Positions 28,229-38,345 of a DNA stretch of 38,345 bases are shown here, one piece after another. Each line of letters opens with the position of its first letter. Positions within the stretch are counted from its first letter, which is position 1. The notes beneath the pieces are model-generated. The model made no database searches. It was not told where the DNA came from and saw only the letters and a list, made by a program, of their open reading frames with translations. Made by a program: the position numbers and the translations under genes. Origin of the DNA: Pyricularia pennisetigena (lineage: Eukaryota > Ascomycota > Sordariomycetes > Magnaporthales > Pyriculariaceae); contig NW_021940938.1 in assembly GCF_004337985.1 (NCBI RefSeq), forward strand, positions 1 through 38,345. Direction: 5' to 3'.

Positions 28229-30096
28229 ATTTTGGGGTTGATGGTGATTAAAAAACTAGGCGGGACGTGGAATAATATGGGAAGCCTTACGTGATTAGCA
28301 GAAAATGTAGTTTTGAGGACCAAATATGCGAGCGGGCTCTTTTACTGCAATTGTCGCCTCGCTCATACTTATAGAAAACGGGTAGACTTTAGGGCTAAGC
28401 CACAACACCCGTCACACGCCACATTCTGCAGAACTGGTAATAGAGGTAAACGTTGTAACGTTATCCACCGCATCTTGCTAAGGTCCTAAAATTCAGCTAT
28501 TGCCCCCTGTTCACATGCCTGCAAATTGCAGCTAGTGGGCTCCATTAAACCCCTTTCCGGGCTGCAGGTCATCCGCACGTCAGCTGGCGCTGGATGCTTC
28601 TTCATCTTCATCAGCATCCGTCAGGGCGGCGCCTTCCTCGCTCCTCTCTTACTTTCCATGGCACTGGGGTAGAAGGCTGTTCGGTCCGATATAAAATTAT
28701 TAACCGGCCTTAAACGACAAACCACCCATTTCGAGTTCATTATACAGCCTTTTTGGGTCCATTCCTAAGGTATTTGAACACGTGAAAGAGCTCTTACTGC
28801 ACTAGTGGTATGTGCGCCGAAAAAGGTAAGGGCGCCTTGGCTACACGAAGATCTCATTTTGAGGGCGTGATATCTGGTTTCTCGAAAAGCGGCAAGAAAA
28901 CAACATGTTCCATATCAACAATGCCTATACAAAAATTGAAGCCCACCACTAGATTTCACCAAAGTAAGTATCAGTGGTATGAAAACAAAGGTTAAAATAC
29001 CAACAGAGCTTATTTGCCCTCCGTCCATGCTTCGTGTACATCCTCCCAACTTATTTGAATGTCATGTAATTGGGCTTGGTAGCTCATTTCCCATTTTCGT
29101 TCCTTTGTGTCCCGTACCAGTAGTACCACAAATATGAAGACCTTGTCACGAACAAGAACAGTGTCTTAACGCGGCTTCGGTGGCGGCGGTTTGGGCACAC
29201 CGGTCGTGTCGTATGCGCCGCGCATCAAACTCGGTTTGATGGTTTGCATGATCATTTCGGCAAAATAGCACGTTTATGCTGGTGTAACTGATGAAAAGGT
29301 TAGGCACTGTCTCTGAATCCTAAGGTGAGGTCCAGGTTGAAGGCATACCCTTTCTTTTGGCAGCTTTCCTTATTTCAAGAGGTTTAAGTTACCCGGCTCT
29401 CGTGTAGAGGTGTTGAGCGAGGGCAGAGGATAGAATGGGAGGGCAGAGGTTAAGGACGAGATTTTGGGACAAAGAGTCCCGACATGTGGGAGACGTATGA
29501 AATTTATAGAATTGAGAAGTGCAATGTGTAGAAAAAAGGGGGACGATTCCGGATCTTACCGTAATGAGATCTCGCTGTGTATCTTGGCGTACCACAAGGT
29601 TTGTTTTGAGGGTTTTGAGCGTCTAATACAGAACTTCTGTGCTGCTTTCGTAAGAGAGGGGGGGTCTCAATTGGAAATCTAAGGTCAAGTAAAAATGGTA
29701 GCAAGGTCGTTTCTGGTTACATATCGTACCTGCTAGCGAATAACATCTCTATTGTAGACGCCTTCCGGGCACCAGATTCTGACTTCGAAAGCCAAGCTAG
29801 AAAGGCCACTCAGGACAGATGCTGAGCAACCCTGCCAAGTTAAAAGATGCAGGGAGCCAGTCACTAGGGAGGAGTTTGTTATGTCGAACGACATGGCAAC
29901 ACCACCCACCGAACAAAAGGATATCATCCCTACTGCCCCCAAGATCAGGCATTTGAAAAGTGCTGTTTCCGGAATTTCTGTCATTCTCAAACCCTTTCTA
30001 CACATCTGTGATCTAGACTTTTTGCCACTGTCAGCCCAGACCGTTGGTTTGTAGCCGGCTGGGCGTCTCTTTTAATTAATTATAATAAGTGAACAA
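28229..30096. other. 1.9-kb gene-poor stretch
   Basis: Only short frames are present, including a 90-codon minus-strand frame (29733-30005) with a hydrophobic segment. None has a recognisable family. Confidence 0.45.
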
Positions 30097-30268
30097 TGTG
30101 ACATTTGGACCCTGAGATGACCGGACCCTAACCCTGACCCCTGACCAACAACCCACTTAAGATGATGCCCTTTATCCGCGTCGCGTCAAGCTCCATAACT
30201 TTGTTTCTTTATCTTTCCTCAGAGTAAAATCTTCGTCGATAGGTAATATAATTACCCTGGCCGTGACA
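30097..30268 (+). repeat. Solo LTR of the Ty3-type element
   Basis: The 172-bp segment runs TGTGACATTTGGACC...CCTGGCCGTGACA and aligns along its length with the LTR at 34569-34761, including ACCCTAACCCTGACC, GACGTCGCGTCAAGCTC-like, and CAGAGTAAAATCTTCGTCGATAGG blocks. It carries substitutions and a deletion of about 20 bp near its 3' part. No gag or pol follows, so it is a solo or fragmentary LTR. No exact target duplication is apparent. Confidence 0.85.
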
Positions 30269-31868
30269 AAAAAGACAAACCCACAACAATACCTTCGTCA
30301 AAGAAGTCCAGTGCAACATGGCAATCAAAGCTTAAAGGTCAGTGCTTCCTTCTCCTCTCATTTTCTTTTCCAGGTTTCATGGCTTACTGCCGTTCCGTCA
30401 GCTTCTTTTGTCTATTGCCAGTAGTGAGTCACAGGCCGAGTTCTTGCTACTGATACGGAAGTATAAAGACGCCTGTAGGGAACTCTAGATCAGCAACCCA
30501 AAATATCAGCTCTTCTCTGATAGAAGAGGTAATAAGCATTATGTCCAACTGGCCTTGTATGCACAAGATTTATCGTTAAGGGATGGAAGCTCCGGTGCTA
30601 TTCGAGCCTGGCATTGGTTGTACCACCTTCAATTTTTTGTCGCAAGGTACTTGTACGCTTCATAAGATAAAATATTCTTCGCCTCTTGATGCAGTAGTAC
30701 GATGAAGGTTTCGTTACGAGTACTGCTTTTGATGCAACGCTCGAGGCGTCGATAATGTCCACTATTCATATCATTATTAGCTGGATTTCCATACTGGATT
30801 ATTGTTTGGCGTACTGTGGTTTGACTTATAAATTCTAGCATCCCCCTTTTTTGATTCTGGGACTTCAGTGGGCAGTTCGCAGGGCCGATACATCCAACAA
30901 ACCCGCAAATAGTTTTGGCGCCCTTCGAGTAGGATGGCGATCCAGTGACTCTCGGAATCACCTCGTACTTCTAGAAAGTCGCCACGGTTGTACTCAATGC
31001 CAGCTTCTGATATTATCGTTAGGTTGTGCGATTTGCCTGGACTATTGAATTAGAAACGCTTACTGGTATAACTTGCGCTTGCACTCAAGTCCCACCAATC
31101 TCGCAATCCTCGTTTTTTCCGCTTCTGGACACCATATCGAATAGGGTGACCAGTGGGCATTGCATCGCGTTTGGTCGCCACTTTGCGGGGTATATTTGCG
31201 TTGATCTGCACCCTGCAATAGTCTTCGCCCTAACTTAGCTCCTTTACAAATGCGCTGAAGGTTGACAAAAGGATGGAATGCAGTCTCTCAGGGGTACTGC
31301 CGTTAGTTACGTTTGGGCGCAAGAACGTGATGATGATCCAAGCCTAGACTGATATGTAGCAAATCTCCCATCGGTCTTCACCTTCATGGAGCCTTTTTGA
31401 AAGTATGACTTGGGGGAGCAATCCAAATGTTAGGCAGACGCGTGCTCTTCACCCCGACCCGATTTATCTCCGAGACAATGCTCCTTTTCTTTTATTGAAT
31501 GTACTGAAAAGTACCACAGTCGAAATTTAGCAAGCTCCTTACTGCTAAGCTCTTGACTGTGATACTCCCGAAGCACATTGGATGTTCGAAACCTGCAAGG
31601 GACTAGACCTTGTCTCAACGTTATGAAACGTCTCAGGGAGGCCGGGGAAAAAGTTATAACGGGTCTTCAAAGCAATTCTGAAGAAAGTCCGACACAAGCA
31701 AGACGACTGTGAGTAGATCGTTGTCCACATGTAACCAAAAGCGATGATGTTCTTCCAGTCAAGCTTCCTGAAACTTGAAATGAATTCATCAGCATCCGGC
31801 TTACAAACGAGGAGCAAAAAGGCCTCTAGGCGGTTCAGACTGGGTTTAGCAACTTGGTTATTGACGTT
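30269..31868. other. Gene-poor stretch
   Basis: Short frames only. Minus-strand frames at 30629-30961 (110 codons) and 31545-31817 (90 codons) have no recognised domain; the second may be a 3' exon of the frame at 31869-32129. Confidence 0.35.
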
Positions 31869-32129
31869 TTAAAGCCGTTTATGGAGTAGTTTTTTGGGGA
31901 CTATTAGAATACAATTGAATTGACTGGTCAAATCGCTTATTTCATTCGGATCGAAAGATTTCCCCAAAGACCAGGTAGTTGATCGCAGTTTAGATAGAAT
32001 TTCCTGCATTGGGCTAGCGATGCGAGAATTCGAATTCTGGGAATTGCTAGGGCGACAGGGGGTGTGGGAAAATCCGGAGTGGATCAGGAAAAAGCCAAGT
32101 GACAGGGATACTAAGGCTGTAAGTAGCAT
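31869..32129 (-). CDS. Candidate secreted protein or first exon
   Basis: An 86-aa frame starts with a convincing signal peptide (MLLTALVSLSLGFFLIHSGFS) and continues with a Ser/Asn-rich segment and RSTTWSLGKSFDPNEISDLTSQFN. Downstream on the same strand a second frame (to 31545) is open and contains NRLEAFLLLVCKPDADEF, so the gene may continue through an intron of about 80 nt. I could not find a convincing donor and branch pair. No family is recognised. The alternative is a decayed gene. Confidence 0.3.
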   Translation of the reverse strand: MLLTALVSLSLGFFLIHSGFSHTPCRPSNSQNSNSRIASPMQEILSKLRSTTWSLGKSFDPNEISDLTSQFNCILIVPKKLLHKRL

Positions 32130-33884
32130 GTTTAGGATTTGGTCACTCTTGCTCGGCTTGCGATGCTGATTGCTTTTGCGAAATGGTTACCACCCGCGCG
32201 CAGCTTTTACGCCAATAGCTTAATTAAATGCGCACTGCTTTTTGTGATGATCTGTAAGAGAAATGGCTAAGGATAAAATTCGCAATAAAGCAGGATCAAA
32301 ATAGGCCACATGATAATGGGTGCAAGGCACACAATAAGCTGTAGTTAAATTCTGTCCTTGTTGATTCTTAGCTTAAGGTTCAAGAACAGTAGAAAAGCTA
32401 TGAGGCAACAGCACAGGCAGCTTCTGGTGTGTCGTAACCCCATTCACATCTTTATCTAGACCTGAAGGTTCCACCAACATCTCAGCACACGTCATTTCCT
32501 TCTTGTGTTTCTCTCCCGTTCAGGCGAGGACATCAGCCTAAGGCCAGCATATCCTGAATCTCACCCAGAAATTTCAAAGTGCTATGACCACAGTGCCATG
32601 AATTACAGCGGTTGTAAACACAGCAATCCGTTCTGGCACTAAACTCCACGCCCAACCGCACCTTAGCAGCCAGCTTCAGCCACTGGTCCAGCATCTGTTA
32701 GTTAACCCATCGCCATCATCTCCGACGTGCGGCCCAATTCTGGTGGGGCCGAAGACGATGCGAATATTATCACTGTCTGTGGCGTTATAGACTATATAAG
32801 CCCTACTGTCATACGGAATTCTCAAAGGAGGTCATCTTCTATGTACATTCTACAGCGACACAGCTTAAATTAGGGCATCTCGGGAATGTGAGAGTCCTAG
32901 CAATACAAGTGATTCAATTTGACTTTGTTGATTGAGTGAAAAATGGCGGAATACTTAGCAGAAGTGCAATTTTAGGTCGATATGTGCCAGTTTAGGCGAG
33001 AAACCGGTGGGACTGCCAGCGCTCAAGCTCTCTCTAAATACGAAGTTGCCTGGTGTACGAAAATGTTGCTTATTCAAGGCAAAACATCCACTCTGGTTTC
33101 GTGCAATGGAGCGCCCCGTGAAACATTCCGCCGCCGGCGGAGCCGACGTTATCTGCGCAATGTCCGCCAGGAGATAAAGTCAACTGTGGGACCTCTGTAA
33201 CAGGGCCTTTATGTTGTTATTTGCCGGTGCGATAGGAAAGTTGAAGGCCTGGTAGGAGAGGTTTGCACCAGCTTCTGCCTTAGTGTTGAGGTTGCTAGGA
33301 CTCGGATATGTCGCCCGGCCACAAGAGGCATAGTTGGGCGACAAAAACACACATTTAGCCGAGGAGATTCCATGTACTCCTGCGCCGAAATTTTCCGGGA
33401 GAAGTTTCTGGTCAGTTATCAACATAATTCTATCGAACTCATATCGGGTGGAGCCTCACTCTACCCAGCTTTTGGCACAAGTTCATCGACAGCCGCAGCC
33501 AGTATCTCCAACCTAAAGAGGAGCAGGAACACCCAAACCCTCGCCACATCTTGATAACGAAATGTCGCCTGTGGCAAGGTCGAACCGAAATCCAAGTTCC
33601 AAAAAACCTGAGACATCCAACGCAGCATAGACGCCAGAAGGTTAACTATATGCTCGAATTAGCGATTCCCCCTCCAGCTAAGAACGCTACAGCCGGCGAG
33701 AACTTTACCTGCTCCTATTTTCAGTTCGTTTTGGAAAGCCACTTTGGCAAGCCACCAAGTGCTTCGAAGTGAGCATGGATCAAAGCGCTGGGCGATGTGC
33801 AAACTTTACCTGACTTATAGACTAACATGTACTGGTAGGTAACGCCTTCTACACCTTGATATCGAGTTCAGGGCCGGTCATCAT
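32130..33884. other. 1.75-kb stretch without a recognised gene
   Basis: Only frames of about 80 codons or fewer occur on either strand. No repeat or RNA gene was recognised. Confidence 0.45.
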
Positions 33885-34355
33885 TTATTCGGTCTCGAGT
33901 CCAGTGACTGCGTTCAATAACGTTGGTGGCGGCTGGGTCAAAGCCCCAATTTCGACCAACGCTTGGTTTTGGATCGTCTTGCCATAGTCATATTGTATGA
34001 CGCCGCTTTCCCAACCATCGCGACTTCCAACAACTACATCACCGAGCTGCATATCGCGTTGTTTGCTTGGTGCGCCACCCCCTGACCCAACCATCAATAC
34101 GATGCGGAAATTAGGGAAGCTGCGGATCACGTCTCTCGCCGTTTATTGGTAGCAGCGATTGCATACTCATTCTTGGACATAACAGCAACGACGACGTGGT
34201 GAGCCCCATAGTTCCGAGAGCATAGGTGTTATTATCATTTTGTTGGACTGCTTTCGGGGGGTAATGTTTTTCATCAAGAAATGTGCGGGCGGCGGCGAAT
34301 TCCGCGGGAATAGCACAGATCCAGCCGACAGTGTACACTTCGGAATCAGACATGG
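33885..34355 (-). pseudogene. Nucleoside-phosphorylase-like domain of a fungal NLR, frameshifted
   Basis: The minus strand reads [22 protein letters not shown] and [11 protein letters not shown], the N-terminal signature of the PNP/UDP phosphorylase-like domain that heads many fungal NACHT/NB-ARC/ankyrin proteins. The homology then moves one frame ([10 protein letters not shown]) and moves again for [30 protein letters not shown] and GVIQYDYGK. Two frameshifts near 34207 and 34135 leave no complete frame. The sequence stops at a TAA (33885) after about 150 codons of homology; the rest of the phosphorylase domain and the nucleotide-binding and repeat domains are absent. Intact relatives are thought to act in heterokaryon incompatibility and immunity. 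Confidence 0.8.
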
Positions 34356-34568
34356 CGGGTATTCGAATGACGGCGGCAGAAGAGGACCGGCGATATGTGG
34401 CACTCACGACAAGATTCTTGCTCAATAATTGTATGGATGGGGTTGATGTAAAGTTCGAACGGGCGAGAGTTTTAAGCGGAAGAGGTTGAAATAAAATTAA
34501 GACAAGCGGGGTAACGTTGGGTACCGCTTTTTCGGCACCCCCTTTTGCGGCACCTAAATAATACAGCA
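34356..34568. other. Spacer with a Fot1-like terminal-repeat motif
   Basis: At about 34508 the sequence reads TAACGTTGGGTACCGC followed by a GCACCCCC run. This resembles the TA plus terminal repeat of the transposon at 21051 (TAACGTTGGGCTCC, then GACCCCCC). The LTR begins 60 bp later, so an older element may have been entered by the retrotransposon. Confidence 0.4.
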
Positions 34569-34761
34569 TGTGACATTTGGACCATGAGATCACCAGACCC
34601 TAACCCTGACCCTGGACCAACGACCCACCAGGGTGATACCTTTATCGACGTCGCGTCAAGCTCAGAACTTTGTTTGTTTCCTTTCCTCTCCTCAGAGTAG
34701 AATCTTCGTCGATAGGCGCCAATAGACTAGCTTCCGTGCTATGCTTACCCTGGCCGTGACA
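34569..34761 (+). repeat. 5' LTR of the Ty3-type retrotransposon
   Basis: The 193-bp LTR has the canonical TG...CA ends, reading TGTGACA...CGTGACA. Boundaries come from alignment with the solo LTR at 30097-30268, where similarity starts and stops at the same points. It contains a telomere-like ACCCTAACCCTGACCC tract and the sequence AGAGTAGAAT (34694-34703), which is complementary to the primer-binding site. The 3' LTR lies outside the window. Confidence 0.85.
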
Positions 34762-34763
34762 CA

Positions 34764-34773
34764 ATTCTACTCT
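34764..34773 (+). promoter_or_regulatory. Putative self-priming primer-binding site
   Basis: ATTCTACTCT starts two bases after the LTR and is the exact reverse complement of AGAGTAGAAT within the LTR at 34694-34703. In Tf1-type Ty3 elements the 5' end of the element's own mRNA, not a tRNA, pairs at this place to prime reverse transcription. The 10-bp complementarity is visible; its use as a primer is inferred. Confidence 0.65.
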
Positions 34774-34932
34774 CAAAAGAATCGCTGGCCTAGCGATTAA
34801 CAAATAAGGCGCAACAACCTATCTTTACGGCGCTGGCGAGCGACGAAAATAAATCCGCACTCGACAGACCCGACCCGACCGGAGTTCGACAGGAACGTCA
34901 ATTCCAGTCCCCGACCACGATCGATCCGACCT

Positions 34933-36270
34933 ATGCCCAGGCTGAAGGACCATCCACCTGCGAGCAGGAAATCACACAGATTGATTACGAACCAGACGGA
35001 GCAAACAGACCGCCCCATCGACGACCCGACCCGATCAGAAAGCGAAACATACTCTCGCCCAGGCACCAAGTCCAGTGTCGAGGACGAAATCGAAGTTGCA
35101 TCTTCTTCGTGGTCCCCGGAGCTCAACGTGAGCGCACAAGAAAACAACCCCAGAATGATGGGCGACGCAAACGACCCAGCCAGCGAGATCGCTAGGCTAG
35201 AAGCGGAAATACTTAGGCTAAGAAACGCGTTGAGAAACGACACACCCAGCCCCAGGCCCTACAGAGAATTGAGGCAACGAGAGCCATCAGTGGAAAGTGC
35301 ATTCGGCGGAACGAGTTTCAAAGCAAAAGGGATGGCCGCTTGGCCAGCCTTTACCGAATTCCAAGGAACAGGCGGCATGAACCCTGCTTACAATGACAAA
35401 GCAAAAGCCAGAGCCGATTCACCCCCAAAGTTCGCAGGAGACAAGACGCAATTTGATAGCTGGCTGATAAAGGTGGCCGACAAATTCGAAGAAGATGTCG
35501 CCATTTTTAGGACTGAGAAAAGTCGGATGCGTTACCTGATGAATTTGCTCGAGGACAAAGCCGAGAAAGCAATGATTACTCGTTACGTTTCAGTTACACG
35601 CCCCTTTTCATCAGCAGCCGAAATGATCCAAATCCTAGAATCCATGTACCACGACCCCAACCAGTCCATAGCTGCCAGAGAAGCCCTTAAGAAACACGAG
35701 TTTGAGCTAGGCAAGGGCCAAGATATCCACGAGTTTATTGCCACGTTTAATTCACTAGCCCAGCAAGCAAAGGTTCGGGAAGAAGACTGGAAGCAAACCT
35801 TGTGGGGATGTATACCCGCCGACCTCGATCACCGTCTGCTGCACGATAGTGAGAACATCGACATAGACTACGAGACGTTTTGCCAGTACGTTACCAAAGC
35901 CGTCTACAGCAACCAACTGGCACAAGAAAGGCGCAAAGACCGAGAGAGCACCGACAAGACCAGCACGAAGAACGAGACCCGTAGCAGGCAGAAAACAGCT
36001 TCGACGAAAGTCCGTTCGCGCTACAAGCCTAAAGATTATCAAGGGGATAGAACGGAACCAATCACGATGGCTAAGGCCGGTCGCTCACTGACTTATGAGG
36101 AGAAAAAGGCGCATTGGGATGCCAACACCTGTTTCATGTGCGGAAGGGGTGGCCATAATTCCAAAGATTGTCCCGAAAAAGAGAGAATAAGGGATGTCAA
36201 AGCAGTGAAGCAGAAGCAACAAACGAGTACCTTAGATTCGGAAACCACAGACGAATCGGGAAAAGAGTGA
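34933..36270 (+). CDS. gag: Ty3-type Gag polyprotein
   Basis: This intact 445-aa Gag has a polar N-terminus and a short coiled coil (ASEIARLEAEILRLRNAL, about 82-99). The retrotransposon gag domain (capsid-like) spans about 140-310, with FAGDKTQFDSWL, then MNLLEDKAEKAM and DIHEFIATFNSLAQQA. A basic stretch follows, then one zinc knuckle C-x2-C-x4-H-x4-C (Cys400, Cys403, His408, Cys413). It would build the cytoplasmic virus-like particle and package element RNA. ATG at 34933 is 171 bp after the LTR. It ends at TGA 36268-36270, and a -1 slippery site lies immediately before the stop. There is no premature stop, so the copy appears recent. Confidence 0.92.
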   Translation: MPRLKDHPPASRKSHRLITNQTEQTDRPIDDPTRSESETYSRPGTKSSVEDEIEVASSSWSPELNVSAQENNPRMMGDANDPASEIARLEAEILRLRNALRNDTPSPRPYRELRQREPSVESAFGGTSFKAKGMAAWPAFTEFQGTGGMNPAYNDKAKARADSPPKFAGDKTQFDSWLIKVADKFEEDVAIFRTEKSRMRYLMNLLEDKAEKAMITRYVSVTRPFSSAAEMIQILESMYHDPNQSIAAREALKKHEFELGKGQDIHEFIATFNSLAQQAKVREEDWKQTLWGCIPADLDHRLLHDSENIDIDYETFCQYVTKAVYSNQLAQERRKDRESTDKTSTKNETRSRQKTASTKVRSRYKPKDYQGDRTEPITMAKAGRSLTYEEKKAHWDANTCFMCGRGGHNSKDCPEKERIRDVKAVKQKQQTSTLDSETTDESGKE

Positions 36271-36296
36271 GACCGCCGCAAGCCTCCTCGGTGGTC
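36258..36296 (+). promoter_or_regulatory. Programmed -1 frameshift signal (gag to pol)
   Basis: The heptamer G GGA AAA (36258-36264) is in the correct Gag phase for X XXY YYZ slippage. A 6-nt spacer (36265-36270, including the Gag stop) is followed by a stem: GACCGCC (36271-36277) pairs with GGTGGTC (36290-36296) through seven pairs, one of them G-U, around a 12-nt loop. Slipping back one base enters the pol frame, which is open through this point. Confidence 0.8.
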
Positions 36297-38345
36297 CAGA
36301 TGTCTACGATAGCTCAGATTGGTAGTAACCCACGACCTAAATCTTTCATCATTCGAACTCAGATACAGGTTAATGGCGTAGCACTATCAGTTAAAGCTCT
36401 TTGTGACACCGGAGCAGACATTTCTCTTTTAATCAGCCCAGCAATCGCTAAACAAGCCGCAGAACGGCTAGGAGCCCGGCTTCAAAGGTTAAAAACCCCG
36501 CTACTTTTGTCGGACTACCGCAAACAGGACGCAGGACGCATTACGCACAAACTAAAAGCGACCTTGGAAATCGATGGACGCCGGTTCAGCAACCAAATGT
36601 TTTACGTGACGGAAAGTGGACATGATATGTTTATTGGGCAGGATTGGCTAGTTGAACAGGATGTTTGGATCCACCCGAAAACGCAAACGTTCGCATGGCC
36701 TGAAACGACACCATCGTTGGCAAAATTCTCGCCAGCCATCAGACTTCCGAACATGTTGGACAAACCCGATCCGGCTGCGCAAGCCGATGCAGAGCGGCGC
36801 GACCGAGCATTCGAACGGGAAACCAAAAGGGTGCAAATACTTCGACGACCGTGGCGCCAAACAACCTCTTTAGAACCCAGACCGACCCCGGTTGTTTTGA
36901 GTGAGGACCAAACCGTTGTAAATATAGCCGCCCTTCAACACAAGCTGGACACCGACCCCCGACAAAAGCGATGGAAATCGTGCCCATTACCCACGCAGCC
37001 CATCACGTTAGAAATTGGACCCGAAAAACCCGCCATCAGCCTATCTGCCGTCGGCCGTTCGTACCAATGGAAAACCAACAAGGGAGAACCGATCCCGTTC
37101 CCGGAAAATGAAGACCCCGACCATGTCGAACTGGTCCGAAGCAAACTGCCATCCCGACTCGCTCACCTGGAGGGATTCTTTTCGAAAGCAGCTTCCACCA
37201 ACCTGCCTCCACATCGCCAAGGGCACGATGTAATTTTGGAGCTAGACAAGCCGAAAACAGGATCGCCTCCGACGTACAGGACACCTGTGGAATTCCTGCC
37301 GCTCGAAAAGGAAACAGTCGACGAGCTGCTGCGCATTGGGTTTATCGAACCCTGTATGCAGGCCGACCCGGCGCCTGTCCTGTTCGTACCTAAACCACAC
37401 TCCAAAGAACGCCGTTTTTGCACCGACTACCGATGGATCAACCAGTTTTTGAAAGATCGATTCGTACCAGCCCCGGATGTCAACGGAACTATTTTTAATT
37501 GTCGCAATGCAAAGAGGTTTACAAAAATCGACATTATTCGAGCTTTCAACCGGTTACGTATGGCGGTTGGCTCAGAGTACCTCACTGCTTTTCGCACCCG
37601 ACAGGGCACCTTTCAATGGAAGGTGCTTCCCTTTGGGCTAAAGGTCGGCCCAACTTGGTGGCAATCTTTTATCAACGCTCAGCTGAATGAACTTTTGGAC
37701 TTGTTCGCCAGCGCATACGCCGACGATGTTTTGGTTTATTCCGACGGAAACGAAGAAGAACATTGGGACCAAGTAGAAGAGGTTATTTACCGATTAAGCC
37801 GGGTCGACCTCCAGGGAGATATTAAAAAGTCTCGATTCAACGTTACCACGGTCGATTATCTTGGCATCGTTATGGACGCAGGTCTGGGCATCCGTATCGA
37901 TCCAGACAAACTGCAGGCAATTAGCGATTGGAAGTTCGAAGACCTCACGTCCAAAACAGCCGTGCGTTCCTTTTTGGGATTGTGCAATTACATTCGAATG
38001 TTTTGCCACCATGCCAGCAGCGTCGCTGAGCCGTTGAACCGACTGTTGAAGAAAGACGCCAAATTCGCTATGGGCCCCGAACAGAGGCGAGCATTTGAGG
38101 AAATGAAACGTTTAGCCTGCGATGCACCGGTTATGGCATTTTTCACCCCAGGCCGACCGACCAAGGTAGAAACCGACGCCTCACGCAACGCGACCGGCGG
38201 AGCAATCTGGCAACAGCAACCGGGTGGAGAATGGAAGCCTGTGGGATATTTCTCAAAAACGATGACCCCAGCAGAACGCGCATACCCGATCCAAGACCGA
38301 GAGCTGCTGGCAGTGGTTCAAACGCTGGAACATTACGAACCAGAA
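36261..38345 (+). CDS. pol: Ty3-type Pol polyprotein (PR-RT-RH), cut by window end
   Basis: The frame is open from before the Gag stop to the window edge with no stop, in -1 phase relative to Gag; the first ATG is at 36300. It encodes an aspartic protease (LCDTGADISLL, catalytic Asp at 36405) and then a long linker. The reverse transcriptase follows, with RRFCTDYRWINQF, FTKIDIIRAFNRL, LPFGLKVGP and the catalytic YADD at 37716-37727. The RT-RNase H connection and RNase H come next (VETDASRNATGGAIW, FSKTMTPAERAYPIQDRELLA). The domain order PR-RT-RH is that of Ty3 (Metaviridae). Integrase and the 3' LTR should lie beyond 38345. It would mature by its own protease inside the particle and copy element RNA to DNA. 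Confidence 0.95.

Noticed and set aside
32020..32045. AGAATTCGAATTCT 14-bp palindrome
   Set aside because: Too short and isolated to indicate a functional site.
34600..34620. Telomere-like CCCTAACCC at 34600 and 30128
   Set aside because: Both lie inside LTR copies and are not tandem arrays, so they do not mark a chromosome end.
1..38345. CRISPR arrays, rRNA and tRNA genes
   Set aside because: No direct-repeat/spacer pattern, rRNA-like sequence or convincing tRNA B-box with cloverleaf potential was found, and the window is eukaryotic.

Overview
The window looks like repeat-rich accessory DNA from a filamentous ascomycete (Pezizomycotina). The signs are short spliceosomal introns of about 55-100 nt with GTATGT, GTGAGT or GTAAGA donors and GCTAAC-type branch sites, a fungal bZIP protein with a DDW...DPKERRRIQNR basic region, a berberine-bridge-type FAD oxidase, an HSL-type hydrolase, an arylamine N-acetyltransferase, the phosphorylase-like N-terminus of a fungal NLR protein, and Pot2/Fot1-like and Ty3-like transposons. 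No species is assigned. Genes are sparse, and many are fragments or carry frameshifts.

Layout. 0.2-3.6 kb: a relic of an acyltransferase gene, an intact HSL-type hydrolase, and gene X (a 408-aa unknown protein with a possible chromo-like segment). 3.6-10.2 kb: mostly empty, with a candidate small secreted protein and a Fot1-like transposase relic. 10.2-12.4 kb: arylamine N-acetyltransferase and a bZIP gene arranged tail to tail. 13.3-16.5 kb: the N- and C-terminal pieces of an HNH_2-type gene, separated by about 2 kb. That interval holds a small two-exon gene, a 684-bp foldback element with 8-bp (or 9-bp) target duplications, and a perfect 39-bp-arm hairpin. 16.7-18.4 kb: a three-exon secreted FAD oxidase. 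18.9-20.1 kb: a broken paralogue of gene X. 21.05-22.9 kb: a complete, apparently intact Pot2/Fot1-like DNA transposon. 22.9-25.3 kb: a C-terminal hydrolase fragment and a full-length two-exon BAHD-like acyltransferase. 26.1-28.2 kb: fragments of a second BAHD acyltransferase and of a P450. 30.1 kb: a solo LTR. 33.9-34.4 kb: an NLR phosphorylase-domain pseudogene. 34.57 kb to the window end: a Ty3-type LTR retrotransposon (LTR, gag, pol) cut off by the window edge.

How the parts relate. The left end (acyltransferase relic, hydrolase, gene X) and the 18.9-25.3 kb block (gene X copy, hydrolase fragment, acyltransferase) are duplicates of one gene neighbourhood. Each copy kept a different gene: the hydrolase survives on the left and the acyltransferase on the right. 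The hydrolase, FAD oxidase, BAHD enzymes, P450 piece and N-acetyltransferase could be remnants of specialised-metabolism or detoxification loci, but no backbone synthase is visible, so this is inference. The retrotransposon shows two signals directly: a primer-binding site complementary to its own LTR (Tf1-type self-priming) and a textbook -1 frameshift site (GGGAAAA, 6-nt spacer, 7-bp stem) at the gag-pol junction.
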